DNA from: Hymenopus coronatus
Lineage: Eukaryota; Arthropoda; Insecta; Mantodea; Hymenopodidae
Direction of reading: 5' to 3'
Length of the DNA stretch: 64,000 nt
Assembly (NCBI GenBank): GCA_030762935.1
Contig: CM060884.1
Span: 74,536,696 to 74,600,695, forward strand
The notes beneath the pieces are model-generated. The model saw only the letters and a program-made list of their open reading frames with translations, made no database searches and was not told the origin of the DNA. The position numbers were made by a program, and so were the translations under genes. Positions 10,656 to 22,323 of this stretch are shown piece by piece. Numbering within the stretch: the stretch's first letter is position 1; each line of letters starts with the position of its first letter.

Positions 10656-11590
10656 AGTACAGTCTGACCAGTAAAACATCAGCACAGCGCACGTAAACAG
10701 GAATAAACTAAACGATCCACAGCAGGTTTAACTTGCTGTTTTCTTTATCACTAATGAATATTGATTTTCTAATTTGTGAGTGTTTGACTAGGCGCGGCAG
10801 TGTTTGATTCAAACCCGTCCACTGTAACACACTCAACTGCTGCATTCCAGTGTTGCAGAGCTGTACAGGGCATGCACCGGGAGTGATGAAATAATACCGC
10901 TTATCTGTTTTGTGTTTACACAAGCTTCCACTCGTGGCCGTCTGCAATCATTCTTCACGCAGGTAATACGTGCTTTTGCAGTAATCGTCGCCGCAGCGAA
11001 CGTTGGAAAGAAACTAAACTATTATAAGAACGTTGAAGAAAGTTATTTTTGAGCAAATTCTGATTGTAACCAGTTTGTAAAGAGCTATCGGTTAAAAACA
11101 GTTTTGTTACAATAGAGTCTTTGTAGTATTTATAATTGGTATTCAAAGGTAGACTTGTGTTAAAAGTTATGGGTACTAAGTTCGGTTGAAATAGCGGCAA
11201 CGATGTAGCAGTCAATAAGGAATATACATACGGAATATTACAAAAGGGATATTATGCGTTTACTCATTGACTTGACTGCAGATGCTACTACAACTACAAC
11301 TACTACTTTATTCCTGATATTAATAAACAACTAAATCATGTGCCGTCGTCTTGATTACTTCCAGAGTCAGGACACACAAGATTCAGCAAATACGCAAAGA
11401 GGATGGAGAAAACTGATGTTGATAAATGTTATTATTGTACAGAAGTCGAACACACATTTTGTTCACTGTACAAAATGGGATCAGCACAGGAATGAGCAAA
11501 AAAGTGCAGCTAATATAGAAGATATCGTTGTGGACAATATAGAAGCATCACCATTGTAATATCACTAGTAAAATCAATATTAGAAGCAAA
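10656..11590. other. No gene seen
   Basis: No recognised repeat or coding sequence. Several short open frames occur (for example 11338-11559 plus and 10955-11215 minus), none with a recognisable domain. Confidence 0.4.
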
Positions 11591-11593
11591 ACA

Positions 11594-11630
11594 GATAGAG
11601 AGAGAGAGAGGGAGAGAGAGAGAGGAAAGG
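11594..11630 (+). repeat. GA microsatellite
   Basis: Run of gagaga with a few interruptions. Confidence 0.9.
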
Positions 11631-11679
11631 ATTAGACGACGCTTTATACAATACACAGCTATCATTCTTGAGGACATGC

Positions 11680-11772
11680 TACCAGCAGTTCCAAAATGGC
11701 AAGTGATGATGGCAGGGTGAAAATATAAGTCGCCTGTAGAGGTGTCTTTGACAGATTTTCCCCTGCCAAAAA
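11680..11772 (+). repeat. Left flank repeat of the ACC minisatellite
   Basis: About 90 bp matching 13945-14050: agttccaaaa, ggcaa.tga, gtagggt or gcagggt, cgcctgtagaggyg, attttcccctg. In both places an (ACY)n run follows directly, so this is probably the end of a mobile element with a trinucleotide tail, or a tandem duplication spanning the array. Confidence 0.7.
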
Positions 11773-11774
11773 AT

Positions 11775-13945
11775 AACATCACTACTACCACCACTACCAT
11801 CATAACCACAACCACCACTCCCGCCACCACTGCTACAACTACCACCACCATCCCCGCCACCACTGCTACAACTACCACCACCATCCCCGCCACCACTGCT
11901 ACAACTACCACCACCACCCCCGCCACCACTGCTACAACTACCACCACCATCCCCGCCACCACTGCTACAACTACCACCACCATCCCCGCCACCACTGCTA
12001 AAACTACCACCACCATCCCCGCCACCACTGCTACAACTACCACCACCACTCCCGCCACCACTGCTACAACTACCACCGCCACCACTGCTACAACTATCAC
12101 CACCATCCCCGCCACCACTGCTACAACTACCACCGCCACCACTGCTACAACTATCACCACCATCCCCGCCAACACTGCTACAACTACCACCGCCACCACT
12201 GCTACAACTACCACCACCATCCCCGCCACCACTGCTACAACTACCACCACCATCCCCGCTACCACTGCTAAAACTACCACCACCACCCCCGCACCACTGC
12301 TACAACTACCACCACCACTCCCGCCACCACTGCTACAACTACCACCACCACTCCCGCCACCACTGCTACAACTACCACCACCACCCCCGCCACCACTGCT
12401 ACAACTATCACCACCACCCCCGCCACCACTACTACCATCACCCCACCACCACTGCTACAACTATCACCACCGCCCCCGCCAACACTACTACCACCACCCC
12501 GCCACCACTGCTACAACTACCACCACCGCCAACACTACTACCACCACCCCGCCAACACTGCTACAACTACCACCACCGCCAACACTACTACCACCACCCC
12601 ACCACCACTGCTACAACTATCAATCACCACCGCCCCCGCCAACACTACTACCACCACCACCCCCGCCACCACTGCTACAACTACCACCACCACCCCCGCC
12701 ACCACTGCTACAACTACCACCACCACCCCCGCCACCACTGCTACAACTACCACCACCACCCCCGCCACCACTGCTACAACTACCACCACCACCCCCGCCA
12801 CCACTGCTACAACTACCACCACCACCCCCGCCACCACTGCTACAACTACCACCACCACCCCCGCCACCACTGCTACAACTATCACCACCACCCCCGCCAC
12901 CACTACTACCATCACCCCACCACCACTGCTACAACTATCACCACCGCCCCCGCCAACACTACTACCACCACCCCGCCACCACTGCTACAACTACCACCAC
13001 CGCCAACACTACTACCACCACCCCGCCAACACTGCTACAACTACCACCACCGCCAACACTACTACCACCACCCCGCCACCACTGCTACAACTATCAATCA
13101 CCACCGCCCCCGCCAACACTGCTACAACTACCACCGCCACCACTGCTACAACTACCACCACCATCCCCGCCACCACTGCTACAACTACCACCACCATCCC
13201 CGCTACCACTGCTAAAACTACCACCACCACCCCCGCACCACTGCTACAACTACCACCACCACTCCCGCCACCACTGCTACAACTACCACCACCACTCCCG
13301 CCACCACTGCTACAACTATCACCACCACCCCCGCCACCACTACTACCATCACCCCACCACCACTGCTACAACTATCACCACCGCCCCCGCCAACACTACT
13401 ACCACCACCCCGCCACCACTGCTACAACTACCACCACCGCCAACACTACTACCACCACCCCGCCAACACTGCTACAACTACCACCACCGCCAACACTACT
13501 ACCACCACCCCGCCACCACTGCTACAACTATCAATCACCACCGCCCCCGCCAACACTACTACCACCACCACCCCCGCCACCACTGCTACAACTACCACCA
13601 CCACCCCCGCCACCACTGCTACAACTACCACCACCACCCCCGCCAACACTACTACCACCACCACCCCCGCCAGCAATGCTACAACTACCACCACCACCCC
13701 CGCCAGCAATGCTACAACTACTACCACCACCCCCGCCACCACTGCTACAACTACCACCACCCCCGTCAACACTACTTCTACCACCACCCCCGCCACCACT
13801 GCTACAACTACCACCACCCCCGCCACCAATACTACCACCACCATCATCACCACCGCTGCTACAGCTACCACCACCACCATCACCACCACTATAACCACCA
13901 TAACCATCACTACTACCACCACCGCTACCACAGTATTACCACTAA
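11775..13945 (+). repeat. 33-bp (ACC/ACT-rich) minisatellite, about 2.2 kb
   Basis: Tandem 33-bp units made of actgctacaactaccacc, accatccccgcc and acc, with variants that lose or gain 3-6 bp. A longer block marked by tactaccatcacc recurs at 12430, 12904 and 13341, so there is higher-order structure. Because the unit lacks stops in several frames it makes a 745-aa plus-strand frame (Thr/Pro/Leu/His-rich, shifting frame between blocks) and Val/Ala frames on the minus strand. The reading frame is not kept from unit to unit, so I do not call a protein. Confidence 0.95.
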
Positions 13946-14095
13946 TACTGTCAACCTTGAGTTCCAAAAAGGCAAATGACGAGGTAGGGTACATGAAAAT
14001 CCAACTCGCCTGTAGAGGCGTTTTTGAAATATTTTCCCTGTCGAAAAAAAACTACTACCGTTACCACTACTACCACCACTGCTACTATCAGCAGT
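13945..14095 (+). repeat. Right flank repeat plus short ACY tail
   Basis: Second copy of the sequence at 11680-11772, followed by a short (ACT/ACC)n tail at about 14050-14088. Confidence 0.7.
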
Positions 14096-14934
14096 TTGGA
14101 CTCGTACACGTGCTGCTGTGATCTTAAGGATTGAAGTACTTGAAGCATGAAATAGCAAGGTAGAGTAAAAGCGAGTCACGTGACCTCTCTCCTGCAGGCA
14201 GGTGCTCCACTCTGCAGGTCGTTCCGTCCAGTTAAACAGTTGCCGAGGTGCAGAGTGATTTAAATTAACGCCATTGTCGCGTCTCCTTCCCTTACAGCTT
14301 TGATATTGCTTGTTGTGGGAGACGCGAGGCTTTTAGCACCCACCCCCGCCGTCCCCCAGCGCGTGTACCAGGATGATAGTGGCAGGAATTTCCTTTTCAC
14401 ACCCTCTATACACATGCCTATTCATAGACACATTGGAGGGGACAAGTATATATCTCTTTGTGTGCACACGCACGTTCCTTCCGACTTACCTCACGAATAG
14501 GGAAGTGCTCTTGAGGTTGTGCTCAGCACAAAAGGGGATGAAAACACTGGTTGGTAACGAGAAGTAAAAGAACAATGGCAACTATTGTCCTTAAATGTTT
14601 GTATGTGGCTTGACAGAAGCGAGATAGGGAACCTCCATCAGGAGCGAGGGCTGCACACTTGTCAACTGATAGTTGCTGATGTTCTTGGCGGACCACAACA
14701 CACTTGCTTCTAAACCCTAATCTGTATGTGGTAAGGAAAAGATATCTCAGGTCATTTACCAGATTTCCAAAAAGAAATATCATTTTAAGCAACTAAGAAA
14801 TACGTGAACTGAGCGACATGCACATTTGGGAGGTGCCGGGTTCAAAATCCGAGGGTTGAAGTAAGGAGTATAGATATGTTTTGTTTGTAACTTTAATGGA
14901 TTTCTTGGTAAGAAAACTGTTTTTTCCGTCATTT
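14096..14934. other. No gene seen
   Basis: No family match and no convincing coding frame. The short open frames at 14300-14567 and 14523-14792 show no domain. Confidence 0.4.
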
Positions 14935-15780
14935 TTACTTTCTCTACACATACTATGTACATAGTCTATAGAGAAGGTATTGCATTGCACCCAAAGTTTG
15001 ATACCGAGATTTCATCGGAAATACATGTTTTGGGTGCCCCTGAATCCAAAAAAAGCATTTTCAACAAAAGATCCGTGTGTGTATCTGTGTGTCTGTGAAC
15101 ACGATAACTCGAAAACAAAAAGTCCGTAAAATGCCAAAGTTGGTATTTAAGTTTAGTATCTTCCACGGTTGCGACACGAAGATTTTGAGAAAAATCCCCC
15201 TACCCCAAACTACCCTTTCCATGTAAGATTTTCGAAAAATGTTATTTTCTCGAAGATGGCTTTACCAATTTTGATTACAATATCGTATATTAAAACTATT
15301 TACCTAACAAATAAAATGTCTATCTTCAATTTTCTGAGGATAGCCTCGGAAGCTTACTTTATTCTGAATGAAATTTACGGAATTTTGCATAGCTCCTAAA
15401 CCGTTAGAGATAGATAAAGCTTACTACACAAAAAGTGTAGAGCACGTTAAAGCACACAAATTATGTTATATACATTTTTTTCATTGAGTTAATCGCTTTT
15501 AGATGTTCATTATTTTAGGTTTCAGCTTTAAAAAACTAAATTTTCTTATACAGAAATTTGTCAACTTCTGTCCACACAAACAAAGGAACTTCAGTCACAT
15601 AGCACTTTAACCTATGGTACTCCCATATTTCGATTCTACTTTTAAGGAGGTAATTTATAAGTCTATTTCTGCTAATTTTTTCTCGATTATCATGAAGTAA
15701 ATACAAGCATAAGCTTTCTAACTATAACTTGTTGCAGATATATAGAGAGAAAGTCATGTGAATGGAACACATCAGGTTTT
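14935..15780 (+). mobile_element. R1 element, full length
   Basis: Good full copy: T-flanked ttactttctctac, palindrome tactatgtacatagt, TG-rich middle, 3' subterminal gagaaagtcatgtgaatgg and end cacatcagg before a T-run. Confidence 0.85.
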
Positions 15781-16329
15781 TCATAAGGCGACGAGCTGTT
15801 AAATTTTGTGTCAATAACCTGTTTCAGCAACAGCATATGTTTGCAACAACCAAAGAAAAGTTTGAAAACTTTTAAACTGCTCCCTCTGACTTTTTTTGGG
15901 AAAGGAGGTCCTGCGTTTCTGCTCCTCTTGCCGATTGTGTAAGGGAGAGAGAACAAATCTGAAAGGTAATATTATTTCTTTTCAGGCAAGATGATTAATT
16001 GTATCAAAGAATTTTTGTTTTGATTTAATATTATTTATAATACATCAGATTTGTTTTAACTAAATTATTATAAACTGGATAAAACTTTAAATAAACATTG
16101 TCACCGAATTAATTGAAAGCACAATGGGGGAACTGAGAGTTATTAAAGCTGAAGGTTAGCTGCCTGGATTGTCACCTTGTTACCAGTAACTAAGTCAGGA
16201 GATTAAGCAAACGAACGTCAGGTGTGAAAAGATCTCAAAGAAATGCACACCAGCTGCGATAAGATGTTTCGACAGCATCATTCCAGGTTCAAATTGCCTA
16301 TCTCTGATAGTTGAGCTAAATTATCATTT
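15781..16329. other. No gene seen
   Basis: AT-rich spacer between two R1 copies. The open frame 15690-15956 on the minus strand shows no domain. Confidence 0.4.
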
Positions 16330-17197
16330 TTACTTTCTCTATACGTACTATGTACATAGTGTACAGAGCAGGTATTGCACTCCACCAAAAAAATTGGTAC
16401 CGAGATTTCACCGGAAATAAATGTTTTAGAGTCCCCTGTATCCAAAAAAAGTATTTTCAGAAAAAGATCCGTGTGTGTGTGTCCGTGTGTCCGTATGACT
16501 GTGAACACGATAACTCAAAAACGAAAAGTTGGTAAAATACCAAACTTGGTATTTAAGTTTAGTATATTCCAGGGATGCGACACGAACATTTTGAGAAAAA
16601 TCCCACCACCCCAAACTACATGGAACTTTTTTCAAAAATTTTGATTTTCTAAAAAATGTCTCTAACGATTTTGATTAAAATATCGTATATTAAAAATATT
16701 TACATGACGTATAAAATGTATATCTTGAATTTTCTGGGAATAGCCTCTGAAGATTGCTTTATTCTGGGTCAATTTTACGGAATTTTACATAAGTGCTAAA
16801 CCGTAAGAGATGGACAAAAACTTACCACACAACAAATGTAGAGAGCTCTTTAAAACACAGAATTTATGTTATATACATTTTTTTCGTGGAGTTGATTGTT
16901 TTTGAGATATTCCTTGTTTTTGAGTTCAGCTATAAAAACATACCTTTCTCATACAGGAATTTGTCAACTGGTGTCCATACAAACAGAGGAAATTCAGTCA
17001 CATAGCAACCAGCTTTTGACTATCACTTAGCCTACGGTTTTCCCTTATTTCGCTTCTACTTACAAGGAAGCAAATAATAGGTCTATTTCTGCTAATTTTT
17101 TTCGATTAGCAGGAAGTAAATAGAAGCATAAGCTTTTTAACAATAATTTATTGCGGAGTTGTAGAGAAAGTCATGTGAATGGAACACATCAGATTTT
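16330..17197 (+). mobile_element. R1 element, full length
   Basis: Full copy with all landmarks. The middle has a tgtgtgtgtccgtgtgtccg microsatellite. Short frames in this part give His/Thr/Cys-rich translations in many copies and are by-products of the microsatellite. Confidence 0.85.
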
Positions 17198-17639
17198 AAT
17201 TACATATAGCTCCTTCTTGCAGTGACAATACTTTCTTGAGGTGGGAAATCTGAGTTCCATCACTGAGAAAGAAAAAACAAGACGTAGGAACTGCGGAGAA
17301 AAGAAAATCTCGGAGTAAAAAGATTCTCAGGTGGAAAGTTTGTGATAAAAAGAAGCGAGAGTAGTTATTTGGACCAGCAGAAGTTAGCTCGAGGAGGCGT
17401 TGCTACCTGCTCTTATCTCTAATTCCCCAAACGACTATTTAAGGTAATACTGCAACCTGGAGAGATGCTTCAAAAAGAAGTCACCCAACTTCCTGAGATA
17501 TGTACAAGCATGCATCTTTCTACCCACGGGACCAAAGCCATCTTTCTTATCTAAAACATATTATTGATTGCTTCTCTGATTCTATTATATACCTATATCT
17601 AGTTCTCAACCTTAATATCAGTGGCGGCAGCTCAAGTAT
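17198..17639. other. No gene seen
   Basis: No recognised repeat or coding sequence. Confidence 0.4.
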
Positions 17640-17985
17640 GTTACTTCTGATGCCAAGAAAATATTGACGTAATAAAACTCTTCAAATACCTACTCGAACG
17701 AGGTTAAAGAGGAAGTCATTTTGGCAAAGAGGCGAAACAAATGACAGAAACATATGGAAAGTTATCAGAAGAAAATCAACTTACATCAACCGATAGGAAG
17801 TTGAATCGAGTTGTTAGATTAAACCTTCTTTAGGTCTAGCAAACGAAATAAAACAGAATTGTGATAAAGATACATAATATACTTCACTAAGGAAGAAAGG
17901 AAAAATCAGGAATGCCAATGTTTAGGGTGGGAGGTTCAAGGTTACAGAAAATGATGTTATGATGAATGTTGAGTACATATTTTGA
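17640..17985 (+). repeat. Dispersed repeat, partner of 1716-2060
   Basis: Aligns with the reverse complement of 1716-2060 (ggcaaagaggcgaaacaaat, acatatggaaag, catcaaccgataggaag). Decayed, family unknown. Confidence 0.55.
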
Positions 17986-18290
17986 CGGAACGTGCACAGT
18001 GGGAAAACCAGCGGACAATTAAACTAAAAGAAACATGTTTAACTACTAGTAGGATATTGGCATGTTGACCTCTACTGGCTGGCTGGGCAATTTCCTCTCT
18101 AAAGTGCGCGAAGTCAGTTAACATTTAATCAGTTAGAAGGAATAAATAGTTTTTCTCTCTATTTTTCTAAACTTTTTTTATTTTTGTAACCTTATATCTG
18201 AAATCGGCATGCATAGTCAACGTCCCATGTAATTAGTGTTTGAGTAATAACATTAATAATTTGACACCAATAAAAAGATATCTCTAAAAG
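17986..18290. other. No gene seen
   Basis: AT-rich spacer without recognised content. Confidence 0.4.
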
Positions 18291-19449
18291 AAATCATGTG
18301 TTCCATTCACACAGCTTTCTCTGCAAGCAAACTACTATTACAAAACATTACTTTTGAGCTGCATCGCGATAAGCGAGATCAACATTAGCAAAAATTCTCT
18401 TATTACTTGCTTCCTAATAAACAGAAGAGAACAGACTTTATTAAAGCGACAAGCTGGCTTACCGTTTTGGAAACGTTACGCACTTTAAAACTGAAACCAA
18501 TGACAGGAAATATCTCGGAAACGGTCAACATGTGCATTTTCTGAGTAGTAATTTTTGTGTCTAATTTGGTTTACCAGTTATACAACATTCATGCAAAACT
18601 AAAGGGACTTCATAGGCTATTCCCAGAATATTCAAGATATACGGTTTATTTTTTATGTAAATAAGTTTAATACGTGTTATTAGGGCCGTTTTTCCGATAT
18701 TTTTTTTAACCTTCGATAGACTTTAAATAAAAGACAATTTCATAGAAAAAAATTATTTTATTGTTAAAAGTTTTGTACACTTATGGTTACTTTTCAACAT
18801 AATCATCGAAAAGATCAAGACATTTATCGTACCTGTGCACAAGCTTTGCAATACCCGCTTCAAAAAATGTTGCCGCCAATGATTTCAAATGAGCATTCAC
18901 GTTGTTTTGAAGCTCTTTGTACTTTACGACGTTTGCGAAAAGTCATTCAAAACAAATGAAGAGGAATGCTGACTTCAGGAATTGTGTTGATCCATGGCAA
19001 CGCTCGTCCACACACTGCTGCCACAACACATCGGCTCCTTGAACAATTTCATTGGGACATTTTCGATCATCCGCCGTACAGTCCTGGCCTGGCACCCAGC
19101 GACGGAAGTTGAACAAAAACGGCCCTCGTATTTTAATCAAAATCCATAGAGCTATTGTTAAGAAAAGCAAAATTTTCAAAAATTTGTCCTTATACAGTTT
19201 AGTTTGGAGTGGATGGGGTTTCATGAAAGCCTTATTGACGGATCTTTGGAATATATCAAACTTAAATACCAACTTTAGTATTTAAGCGTATTTTTGTTTT
19301 TGAGTTATGTGCACATGACAGATTTTTTTATAAAACCGCTCTTTTGGACTAATGTGATCTCAAAACACATATTTTCGGTAAAATCTACAAAACGAATTCT
19401 AGGTGGATTTCTACCTACTATGTGCATAGTTATGTACAGAGAAAGTAAA
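18291..19449 (-). mobile_element. R1 element, interrupted by a mariner fold-back MITE
   Basis: Minus-strand R1 (starts catgtgttccattcaca, ends gtacagagaaagtaaac). It is split by a 447-bp MITE at 18682-19128, and R1 resumes at ttttaatcaaaatcc. The insertion site in other copies reads tatcgtatattaaaga, so the MITE went into a TA. Confidence 0.8.
18682..19128. mobile_element. Fold-back mariner MITE, copy 1
   Basis: Ends in agggccgtttttccg and its inverse aaaacggccctcg. The left half is the transposase C-terminus read leftwards (QNNVNAHL, HRYDKCLDLFDDYVEK, about 18925-18785). At gtactttacgacg (18929) the sequence flips to the core read rightwards: VIQNK, stop, RGMLTSGIVLIHGNARPH, PPYSPGLAPSD. 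The second catalytic region has IHGN where IHDN is usual, so Asp is lost. It cannot make transposase. The same flip point is found at 28350 and 43300. Confidence 0.85.
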
Positions 19450-19584
19450 CGTTTAACATTATGTTGCGTCCAGGTTATTGTGTATAGGTGATTAACGATT
19501 ATCGCGGCAAAGGAAGATGGCGAACAATCTCTTTACAATTAAACATTAGCTATTTTCAATCGCAATATAAGAATGACTTCAAAT

Positions 19585-19640
19585 ATACAGGGTGTCCACA
19601 ATATAAGTAACTATTTCGTGATTTTGGTAACATACAAATA
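19585..19640 (+). mobile_element. Solitary Tc1/mariner-like terminus
   Basis: tatacagggtgtccacaata looks like the left TIR of a Tc1/mariner-like element. It is cut off after about 50 bp by the next R1 copy. Confidence 0.35.
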
Positions 19641-20490
19641 TACTTTCTTTTTCTACACGTACTATGTACATAGTGTACACAGAAGGTATTGCACCCGACC
19701 CAAAAATTCGATACCAAAATGTCACCGGAAACATATGTTTTAGGGGCCCCTGTATCCAAAAAAAAAACATTTTCAGGAAAAGGTCCGTGTGGCTGTGAAC
19801 ACGATTGCTCAAAAACTAAAAGTCGGTAAAATATCAAAGTTGATATTTAAGTTTAGTATCCTCGAGGGATGCGACATGAAGATTTTAAGAAACATCCACC
19901 CACCGCAAGCTACCCTTTACATAGAACTTTTTTCGAAAATTTTGATTTCCCAAAAATGGCTCTAACGATTTTGATTAAAATTTCATATATTAAAGATAAG
20001 TTATCTGACAAATAACATGTATATCTTGAATTTTCTATGAATAGCCTCTGAAGACTACTTTACTCTGGATGAATTTCATGGAATTTGACATAACTGCTAG
20101 AGCGTAAGAGATGGACAGAAACTTACCACACATGAGCACCTTAAAACACACAATTTATCTGATATACATTTTTTTCGTGGAGTTGATCGTTTTTGAGATT
20201 CTCCTTGTTTTTGGTTTCAGGTTTAAAAAACATACGTTTCTCATATAGGAATTTAACAACTCCTGTCCATGCAAACAATGGAATTTCAGTCACATATCAA
20301 TCAACTTTTGACTATCACTTTAACAAAAAATACTCCCTTATTTTGCTTCTCTTACAAGGAAGCAGGTAATAGGACTATTTCTGCTGATTTTGTTTCTATT
20401 AGCATGAATTAAAATAGAAGCATAAGCTTTTTACCGACAATTTGTTGCAGAGATATAGAGAAAGTCATGTGAATGGAACACAACAGATTG
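19640..20490 (+). mobile_element. R1 element, full length
   Basis: Full copy from tactttctttttctacacg to gaatggaacacaacag. The middle TG run is nearly lost here (gtccgtgtggctgtg). Confidence 0.85.
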
Positions 20491-20549
20491 TTTTGTTAAA
20501 AGTTGATCATTGGCTATTCCTGAATATATAGCCATTGTCACATGACTTT

Positions 20550-20745
20550 ATTTTTTCTTCCAAAGCACATGCACATAGTACATTTTAAAGCATTTGACTG
20601 TCGGTTTTGCTTAGTGGATTCCATTATTTCCCTTCTCATTATAAGGAAATAAGTAAGAAGAACGTTTTCTGCTATAGATATATGAGCTTATTAACAATAA
20701 TTTGTAGGGAAATTCATGTGAATGGAGCACTTAAGTTTGTTTTGT
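20550..20745 (+). mobile_element. R1 3' fragment, diverged
   Basis: Contains ggattccattatttcccttc, taaggaaataagta and the 3' end catgtgaatggagcac. Belongs to an older, more diverged group of R1. Confidence 0.5.
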
Positions 20746-21130
20746 AACCTCTCTAAGTTTGCGTGTCCTATAACTTTTATACCTCTTAACTCACTTCACT
20801 TATCATCAAAAATTAAGAAAGAAAACTTGCAGGTAGCATGCTGAATAAAAGTAGTTCTGTTGTTCTGAAAAACTTACCACTGAAGTTGCTTGGACCGGGT
20901 CTTCAGTTCTGAAACAGAAAGAGAATACCAGTTATTGATGAAGGAATCAATTGACATGTATTATCTTAATACCAGCACGTTGTTTCACTAACAATTACAA
21001 ACAGCATATTTTTTACTTCTTCTATCACGTATTTACAATGTTTTGTAACAAAACTCTTTTTTTTTCTAACAACTTTGTATTTCTTTCACAAACTGAATAC
21101 AATCAGAATCTGCTCAAAACTAAGTGTATT
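20746..21130. other. No gene seen
   Basis: AT-rich spacer with no recognised content. Confidence 0.4.
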
Positions 21131-21655
21131 TTTACTTTATCTACACGTACTATGTATATAGTATATAGAGAAGGTATTGCATTCCACCCAAATCTGTATG
21201 TATATCTTGAAATTTCTGGGAATGACTTCTAAAAGTATTATATTCTGGATGAATTTCACGGAATTTTACATAACTGCTAAACCGTAAAAGAGAAAGAAAC
21301 ACTTACCTCACAAGAAATGTAGACCACTTTAAAACACACAATTTATGCTATATGCATTTTTTTCGTAAATTTGATCGTTTTTGAGATATCGCTTGTTTTT
21401 GGTTTCAGCTTTAAAAACGTTTCCTTTTCTCATATGGGAAGTTGACAACTCCTGTCCGTACAAACAAAGGAACGTCAGTCACATAGTAACAGCTTTGACT
21501 ATTCTATGGCATTATTTTGCTTCTACTTAATGGAAGCAAGTAGTAAGACCATTTTTCTCGATTAGCATGAAGTGAATAGAAGCATAAGCTTTTTAACAAT
21601 AATTTGTTGCCGAGATATAGGGAAAGTCATGTAAATGGAACACATCAGATTTTTT
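21131..21655 (+). mobile_element. R1 element with internal deletion
   Basis: The first 60 bp (to cattccacccaaa) join directly to the middle (tatatcttgaaatttctggg), so about 330 bp including the TG run is missing. The 3' end is intact. Confidence 0.8.
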
Positions 21656-21699
21656 CTTCCTATGGACTCATTCTAATACCAGCCTAGCTATATTTCTAC

Positions 21700-22200
21700 G
21701 GTCCTTTCTAGGTATATATCTAATGCATGTCCCTTTATTTCTCTATGAATTGGTTATCGATTTGTTATTTCCCATAATACAGTGTTAGTAACGATTTTTG
21801 ACCTCAAAATTCTCAATATCTATTAGTAAATGTTTATTTCTTGTGTCGTTTTCCGGATTTCACATCCGTACAACAACACAGATAATACATTTGATTCACA
21901 AATTCTAATTCTACTGTTGCTTTGAATATTTTGTGAATTTCATAAAGTTTTCATTTGTGAGAAAACAGTTTTCTTTGTTTATTTGGTATCTTGGTCCGTT
22001 CCTGCGTTTTGGATACAATACATCCCAAATACCCAAAATATTCACTTCCTTCTATTTTGTGGTATTCTATGTAAAATTTATTGGTATTTCTATTTCAATC
22101 TTATTTATTTTTTTTCTGTGGTATATGTTAGTATACCAATATCCTGAGACTCAACTTCTAAATTCCGTAGTATCATTTCAAGATTTAATATGACATCATA
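21700..22200 (-). pseudogene. LINE reverse-transcriptase remnant, minus strand
   Basis: On the minus strand, in shifting frames, I read YFGYLGCIVSKTQERTK (about 22050-22000) and VLLYGCE (about 21870-21850), about 180 bp apart. This matches the order FKYLGxxI...LLYGxExW in the C-terminal part of many insect LINE reverse transcriptases. Stops and frameshifts are frequent. The clade cannot be named from this little. No other part of the LINE is visible nearby. Confidence 0.55.
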
Positions 22201-22323
22201 TAATTATTTCCTGCATTAGAAAAGTAGTTTCTTAAATATTTTCTTGGTTCAAAAGTAGCTTTATTAATTCGTGATCTGACTTGACCCACTCATTAATAAA
22301 GCTCCACTTTTGCTGCTAGTGTA

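Noticed and set aside
11510..12286. 258-aa Val/Ala-rich minus-strand frame resembling membrane segments
   Set aside because: Same minisatellite read backwards; the hydrophobic repeats come from GTG/GTA codons of the array.
11742..13979. 745-aa open frame rich in Thr, Pro, Leu and His, mucin-like at its start
   Set aside because: It is the stop-free translation of a 33-bp minisatellite. The frame changes between blocks after indels not divisible by three, and equally long frames exist on the other strand.
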